Origin: Planctomycetota bacterium
GTDB taxonomy: Bacteria > Planctomycetota > Brocadiia > SM23-32
Assembly (NCBI GenBank): GCA_030604585.1
Contig: JAUVVP010000046.1
Location: 1 to 8,946, forward strand
Length of the DNA stretch: 8,946 bases
Reading direction: 5' to 3'
The position numbers and the translations under genes were made by a program. The notes under the pieces were generated by a model. It was not told where the DNA came from. It saw only the letters and a program-made list of their open reading frames with translations, and searched no databases. Shown here one piece after another: positions 7,050 to 8,946 of the stretch. How positions within the stretch are numbered: the first letter of the stretch is position 1; each line of letters opens with the position of its first letter.

Positions 7050-7413
7050 GACTGTCTGTCTGAAGTTGGCGCAAGCGGCGCTATAGCGATTCAGCCCTTA
7101 GGCCACGCTGCACTTATCGGTCACACTCCGTTGGAGACATGTACGAGCTTCCGTGATTAGTGCCGCCCGCTGGGGATAAGTTCGATACCGGACCGGCGCG
7201 CGTTGCGCCGCGGAACGGCTCCGTTCGCCGCCCGGGCACGGCAGCAGACCACGCCGGCCCCCGTCTGTATGGCTCTGTGCGCGCAAATGCCGCCTGCATG
7301 CCCACAGACCAGGCGGCCGCGCCCCGCTGATCCAACATGTTGTACCCTCCGACGGCTATCTTACCAGCAGTGGCACAGCGGCAATGACGAAACCCCCCAG
7401 GCACTTCCCAGAA
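7050..7413 (-). other. Long leader of the J-domain gene or possible RNA gene
   Basis: This stretch lies between the predicted start of transcription (about 7413) and the J-domain ATG. It holds no convincing long gene and no recognised RNA family; tmRNA, RNase P, SRP RNA and 6S signatures were sought by eye. Short inverted repeats occur, such as GTCTGT at 7263-7268 with ACAGAC at 7304-7309. A leader of about 360 nt is unusual for a co-chaperone gene, so a small RNA, a leader peptide or a structured regulatory leader are all open. No intrinsic terminator is seen inside it. Confidence 0.4.
7114..7338 (-). CDS. Doubtful small ORF of 74 codons in the J-domain gene leader
   Basis: An ATG at 7338 is preceded by a good ribosome binding site (GGAGGG, six bases before the ATG) and lies about 75 bases after the predicted start of the minus-strand transcript. 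The 74-residue product begins MLDQRGAAAWSVGMQAAF and ends MSPTECDR. It is rich in Arg, Ala, Gly and Pro, with no membrane segment, domain or family I recognise. Third codon positions are less GC-biased than in the neighbouring genes, which argues against a conserved protein. It could be a leader peptide controlling the downstream gene, or chance. Confidence 0.2.
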   Translation of the reverse strand: MLDQRGAAAWSVGMQAAFARTEPYRRGPAWSAAVPGRRTEPFRGATRAGPVSNLSPAGGTNHGSSYMSPTECDR

Positions 7414-7419
7414 CACTGC

Positions 7420-7448
7420 ATCATAACATGATCGGGCCTGATAGTCAA
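7420..7448 (-). promoter_or_regulatory. Sigma70-type promoter upstream of the J-domain gene
   Basis: On the minus strand TTGACT (7448-7443, 5 of 6 consensus) is followed by 17 bases and TATGAT (7425-7420, 5 of 6). The local sequence is AT-rich compared with its surroundings. Two small dyads overlap it: ATCAT/ATGAT around AAC (7420-7432) covers the -10 box, and an imperfect 12-base dyad (7431-7442, ATC..GGCC..GAT) fills the spacer, so a repressor could bind here. The first gene downstream is the J-domain gene, about 360 bases away. Confidence 0.65.
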
Positions 7449-7511
7449 TATGGAAAATCTGCGCCCGCGCTGCGCGCCAGGCCGGCTTCTGCATAAGCCC
7501 TAATCCACAAA

Positions 7512-7614
7512 CTGGTTAGACCAAACCAGCGGCTGCCCTCCCGGCAGCGTCCGCTGACCGCCGGCAGGGGGCCCCCACCCCGCGTTCGCCGGGCCCGGTG
7601 CGCCGGAGGGGGCC
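7512..7614. repeat. Cluster of inverted repeats in the divergent intergenic region
   Basis: Several dyads follow one another. CTGGTT (7512-7517) pairs with AACCAG (7524-7529). GCTGCC (7532-7537) pairs with GGCAGC (7543-7548). GGGGGCCCCC (7567-7576) and CCGGGCCCGG (7589-7598) are ten-base perfect palindromes. GGCCCCC (7570-7576) can pair with GGGGGCC (7608-7614) to enclose the second palindrome. They lie upstream of both promoters, so they are not obviously in either transcript. Possible roles are protein binding sites, termination of stray transcription, or a repetitive intergenic element. Confidence 0.55.
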
Positions 7615-7766
7615 GCTGCGGGGCATCTCCGCTGTCCGGGCAATGCACAACCCACTGAGATGGCCTCTCGGCCCTTCGTGAGCGGGTTCCCCGATTCTGT
7701 TCCGAGCCCTGGCTCCAACTCCTCTCCGGATGCCTTAGCCCTGCGTCGAGGGCGCTTTTCCCACAC
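7615..7766. other. Intergenic stretch with nothing recognised
   Basis: This is the rest of the intergenic region between the inverted-repeat cluster and the promoter of the zinc-ribbon gene. It carries an open minus-strand frame (7500-7766) with a GTG start, no ribosome binding site and proline- and glycine-rich content, which I do not accept as a gene. No RNA gene or repeat is apparent. Confidence 0.5.
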
Positions 7767-7795
7767 TTGACAGGACTCGGAAGCTGACCTATAAC
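7767..7795 (+). promoter_or_regulatory. Near-consensus sigma70-type promoter of the zinc-ribbon gene
   Basis: A perfect TTGACA (7767-7772) is followed by a 17-base spacer (7773-7789) and TATAAC (7790-7795, 5 of 6). Transcription would start near 7802, giving a leader of about 37 bases that ends in AAGAGGT, the ribosome binding site of the gene at 7839. It is the strongest match to consensus in the window and suggests constitutive, housekeeping-type expression. Confidence 0.8.
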
Positions 7796-7838
7796 TTCGT
7801 GAAGAATCAGTTACCTTTCAGTGCAAGAGGTAGTGACA

Positions 7839-8946
7839 ATGGCCCGGAAAGTTACGTGCTCCAATCCCCAGTGCGAGGCCGTCTTCGAGGTTGATGAGGG
7901 TATGGCTGGGCAGAGCGTGCTGTGCCCCCAGTGCGGCACAAGCACCGAGGCGCCGTCCGGCTCGGCAGACGACCGGCAGGCGCTCGGCTCCTCCGCACCG
8001 GGCGGCGAAGACGTGGCCTCCCATCCGGCGCGCCAGCAGTGTCCGAACTGTGGGACCGTGCTCGGGGTGCGCGATGCGTTCTGCCCGGAATGCGGCGCAG
8101 ACATCCGCACCGGCGCCGTTGTCAAGGTCGGTGCCAGGAAGAGGAAGCGCAACCTCACCCCGTTCTTCGTCGGCGGGGGGGTCGTGGTGGGGCTGGCCGT
8201 GCTGGTGGGGCTGGTGGTCTGGGCCGTCGGCCTTCTGGCCGAACGTCGACAGGCGGCGGCCAGGGAGGCCGAAGAGCTCGAGGCCCAGCAGGAGGTGGTC
8301 GCGCGGGTTGCAGTAGCCGAGGAGGAGCGCAAGGCCCCCCGCGTCCAGGTCGCCGAGCAGGAACTGGGAGACCTGGCCCAGCAGGAGGCCGCAATCCGCC
8401 AGGCCATTGACCAGTACAACGTCCGGCTCGAGGACGTTCTGAGCCAGGTCCGCTCGGCCGAACCGGCGCAGATGGCCAGGCTCTGGGCCGACCTGTACGC
8501 CTTCTGCCTGGAGGACGGGCTCCAGACCGAGGCCGAACAGTGCTGGTACCAGGCCGTTCTGCTTCGACCCACCGACGCTGACGTCAACGCCAAACTGGGC
8601 AGGACGGACACCTATGCCGGCGTCCCCGTCACTCCGGAACAGAGGCAGTTCCTCGAATCCCTCCAACCCCGACTGCGCATCGTAAACCGCAACTCCATCC
8701 TGTCCGACCATTCGGTCAGCGTGGAGGGGGCAGGTGAAGCCATGCTCTCATGGGCCGAGGCTCCCGAGTTTCGTCCGGACGCCGGATTAGTGCGCGTCGA
8801 AGTGGCGCCGCTGGGCGGCGCCGACGGCCTGGTGCAGCAGTTCACCCTGATGGTCGAGCCGGGGCTGGTCTACACGGTCACCCTGCAGAAGGCCGGTGCA
8901 GCGCCGCTGCTGGATTTCGACAACCTGGCCAAGCTCTATAGCGCCG
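7839..8946 (+). CDS. Double zinc-ribbon, single-pass membrane protein with coiled coil, 3'-truncated
   Basis: The frame is open to the window edge (369 visible residues), so the C-terminus is missing. The ATG at 7839 has AAGAGGT 7 bases upstream and a near-consensus promoter. Two zinc ribbons stand at the N-terminus: C7-x4-C12 with C29-x2-C32, and C68-x2-C71 with C82-x2-C85. A basic stretch (ARKRKR, 99-104) is followed by one hydrophobic helix (about 107-134), giving a predicted cytoplasmic N-terminus by the positive-inside rule. Next comes a Glu/Gln/Ala-rich coiled coil (about 135-200), then a TPR-like helical pair (about 210-250) with AEQCWYQAVLLRP. The last visible 110 residues look beta-rich, with several VxVE strands. 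I do not recognise a named family. First-ribbon proteins of this kind (Cys pairs around an MAGQ-type turn) are frequent in Planctomycetota. A role in envelope-associated sensing or scaffolding is inference. Reverse-strand open frames over it are shadows of GC-rich coding. Confidence 0.85.
   Translation, partial: MARKVTCSNPQCEAVFEVDEGMAGQSVLCPQCGTSTEAPSGSADDRQALGSSAPGGEDVASHPARQQCPNCGTVLGVRDAFCPECGADIRTGAVVKVGARKRKRNLTPFFVGGGVVVGLAVLVGLVVWAVGLLAERRQAAAREAEELEAQQEVVARVAVAEEERKAPRVQVAEQELGDLAQQEAAIRQAIDQYNVRLEDVLSQVRSAEPAQMARLWADLYAFCLEDGLQTEAEQCWYQAVLLRPTDADVNAKLGRTDTYAGVPVTPEQRQFLESLQPRLRIVNRNSILSDHSVSVEGAGEAMLSWAEAPEFRPDAGLVRVEVAPLGGADGLVQQFTLMVEPGLVYTVTLQKAGAAPLLDFDNLAKLYSA

Noticed and set aside
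5952..7160. 402-codon open frame on the plus strand
   Set aside because: It is antisense to the J-domain gene, crosses the terminator and the rsfS promoter, and shows no family motif.
7170..7200. tRNA-like T-loop (GTTCGATACC)
   Set aside because: The flanking bases do not form a five-base T-stem, and no acceptor, D or anticodon arm can be placed around it.
7500..7766. 88-codon minus-strand frame in the intergenic region
   Set aside because: It has a GTG start without a ribosome binding site, overlaps the inverted-repeat cluster, and its product is low-complexity Pro/Gly/Arg.
7818..8711. 297-codon open frame on the minus strand opposite the zinc-ribbon gene
   Set aside because: The plus-strand frame has a promoter, a ribosome binding site, paired cysteine motifs and a membrane helix. 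The minus-strand frame has none of these.

Overview
The window is GC-rich bacterial DNA carrying six well-supported genes in a largely ordinary layout. Two genes run off the edges. The organism cannot be named. A protein with two N-terminal zinc ribbons, one membrane helix and a coiled coil is a type common in Planctomycetota and related PVC bacteria. The giant 2-hydroxyacyl-CoA dehydratase activase fusion suggests an anaerobe or facultative anaerobe. Lineage and lifestyle are both low-confidence inferences.

Left part, plus strand (1-4464). The window opens inside a very large gene (visible 1294 residues). It encodes two tandem BcrA/BadF/HgdC-type ATPase activase domains, a cysteine cluster and a long DUF2229/HgdB-like region. 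After a 90-base gap holding four copies of a 7-base repeat comes a leuD-type small subunit of the isopropylmalate dehydratase family (aconitase swivel domain). No large subunit is visible.

Middle part, minus strand (4565-7049). Reading right to left, there is a J-domain/TPR-like protein that ends at a convincing intrinsic terminator (6177-6216). Next is a two-gene unit of rsfS (ribosomal silencing factor) and an aldo/keto reductase. This unit has its own sigma70-type promoter (6084-6112), whose -35 box lies inside a 12-base perfect palindrome. leuD and the aldo/keto reductase converge on a 100-base gap with two small GC hairpins.

Right part (7050-8946). A 789-base non-coding region separates the divergent J-domain gene and the zinc-ribbon membrane protein gene. 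It holds a near-consensus promoter for each direction. The minus-strand promoter would give the J-domain gene a leader of about 360 nt, which contains a doubtful 74-codon ORF or could itself be an RNA gene. A cluster of inverted repeats lies between the two promoters. The zinc-ribbon gene runs off the right edge.

I see no mobile element, CRISPR array, tRNA or rRNA. The best candidates for something not yet understood are the giant activase fusion, which looks like a self-contained ATP-driven low-potential reductase, and the leader between the J-domain gene and its promoter.
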